7,632 bases of DNA from assembly GCA_013213915.1 (NCBI GenBank), contig JABSRK010000102.1:1-7632 (forward strand), given 5' to 3'. Within the stretch, counting starts at the first letter, position 1. Each line of letters begins with the position of its first letter. The notes under the pieces were generated by a model that had not been told where the DNA came from, did not search any database, and worked only from the letters and a program-made list of their open reading frames with translations. A program made the position numbers and the translations under genes. This document shows positions 7,014-7,632 of the stretch, one piece after another. The DNA is from Planctomycetota bacterium (lineage in GTDB: Bacteria > Planctomycetota > GCA-002687715).

Positions 7014-7153
7014 CAGCACCGCGCCGGAGCCGAACCAACAGGCAGGCAATCCGCGTGGTCGTTATTCTATGAACCCAATGCGGACCGGATCGTCCGGGCG
7101 ACCAGAGCCTCACGAAACGCTCCTCGCAGTTCTTGCAAGCGGCTGTTCGAAAA

Positions 7154-7158
7154 AGGAG
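7154..7158 (+). promoter_or_regulatory. Shine-Dalgarno site that decides the OB-fold gene start
   Basis: AGGAG (7154-7158, preceded by an A-run) abuts an ATG at 7159 but lies six bases before a second in-frame ATG at 7165. Spacing therefore favours 7165. No convincing promoter or terminator is visible in the rest of the 7014-7164 gap; a weak CGGAC/GTCCG dyad at 7081-7096 lacks a T-run. Confidence 0.7.
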
Positions 7159-7164
7159 ATGAGC

Positions 7165-7632
7165 ATGTCCATCACTCGCAATCCCGTGGTTCTGGCTCTC
7201 GCCTTCGCGGCGCTGCTCCCGGTTCCGGCCGCAGCTCAGAATGTCTTCCAGCCTTCGACGATCGCTGAAGTAACCAAGACAGCGCGAGACGAGCAGAATG
7301 GCTTCGTCCGCGGGACGGTCACGGGATTTCCGGATGCGAGCGAGGTCACTCTCAAGGATGCGAGCGGGAGTATTCTCGTCGACGTGGACACCAGTCACGT
7401 CCGGGCCGGCCTGCCCATCGGGGCGACCATTCTCGTCGTGGGGCAGGTCGAGCGAGACGACAAGGTGCAGATCGACGCCGACTGGGTGCGGGTCGTTCAG
7501 CCGCCCTCCGACTCGAATCCCTCCCTCAAGTGCCGCACCATCGCCGACGTCTTCAACAAGTTCAAGAACGGAGAGATCGTGGTCATTCGCGGACGCGTGA
7601 TCACGTTCAAGGACAAGGAAGAGTTCGTCTTG
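7165..7632 (+). CDS. Exported tandem OB-fold protein (YgiW/YdeI-like), C-terminus cut by window edge
   Basis: 156 codons are visible and the frame is still open at the right edge. The signal peptide MSITRNPVVLALAFAALL is followed by a cleavage site near AAAQ. Residues about 31-112 match the bacterial OB-fold (BOF, YgiW/YdeI) pattern: TIAEV, then a strand VRGTV, the loop motif LKDASGSILVDVD, then ILVVGQVERDD and VQIDADWVRVV. A second copy begins at about residue 125 (TIADV, then IRGRV), offset by exactly 93 residues from the first, and is cut just before its own KDASG position. Known YgiW/YdeI proteins are small periplasmic stress-linked proteins that may bind cationic or nucleotide-like ligands; the ligand here is unknown. 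The start at 7165 is chosen over 7159 for Shine-Dalgarno spacing. Other OB-fold families remain possible. Confidence 0.8.
   Translation, partial: MSITRNPVVLALAFAALLPVPAAAQNVFQPSTIAEVTKTARDEQNGFVRGTVTGFPDASEVTLKDASGSILVDVDTSHVRAGLPIGATILVVGQVERDDKVQIDADWVRVVQPPSDSNPSLKCRTIADVFNKFKNGEIVVIRGRVITFKDKEEFVL

Noticed and set aside
5883..7049. A 388-codon minus-strand frame
   Set aside because: It is antisense to the secreted beta protein, rich in Gly, Arg and Asp with no hydrophobic core; the plus strand has a signal peptide and a ribosome site.
7014..7164. A sigma70-type promoter using TATTCT (7063-7068)
   Set aside because: No acceptable -35 element lies at the right distance, so the match alone is not evidence.

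Overview
The window is about 7.6 kb of high-GC bacterial DNA, probably from a Planctomycetota-like or other PVC-type genome. This rests on the first gene, whose ThuA, DUF1080, cytochrome c and DUF6797-like architecture I know mainly from that group, and on the style of the secreted beta-rich protein. It is a family-level inference; no rRNA or marker gene is present. There are no tRNAs, CRISPR arrays, insertion sequences, phage genes or pseudogenes that I can see.

Layout. (1) Positions 1-2915, minus strand: one uninterrupted reading frame of 971 codons that runs off the left edge. It encodes an exported ThuA / DUF1080 (3-keto-glycoside hydrolase fold) / c-type cytochrome / DUF6797-like protein, and a beta-propeller seems to begin at the cut edge. 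(2) Positions 2916-3030: a divergent intergenic region with an 8-bp perfect inverted repeat. (3) Positions 3031-4482 and 4494-4931, plus strand: a two-gene unit made of a secreted ten-repeat PD40 (TolB-like) propeller protein and a lipoprotein-type TlpA-like thioredoxin with a CGSC active site. (4) Positions 4959-5879, minus strand: a TPR lipoprotein, convergent with the thioredoxin gene. (5) Positions 5880-6041: a divergent intergenic region with several short palindromes. (6) Positions 6042-7013, plus strand: an unrecognised secreted beta-rich protein of 323 residues. (7) Positions 7165-7632, plus strand, cut by the right edge: an exported protein with a YgiW/YdeI-like OB-fold and the start of a second copy.

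All six genes begin with a Sec or lipoprotein signal, so the window encodes only envelope or periplasmic proteins. The first protein probably works on glycosides in the periplasm and passes electrons through its own haem. The thioredoxin could serve cytochrome or other disulfide chemistry, and the PD40 and TPR proteins look like scaffolds. No pathway linking all six can be shown from the sequence. The strongest leads are the multidomain redox/glycosidase fusion, the evenly spaced ten-repeat PD40 protein, and the tandem OB-fold protein.
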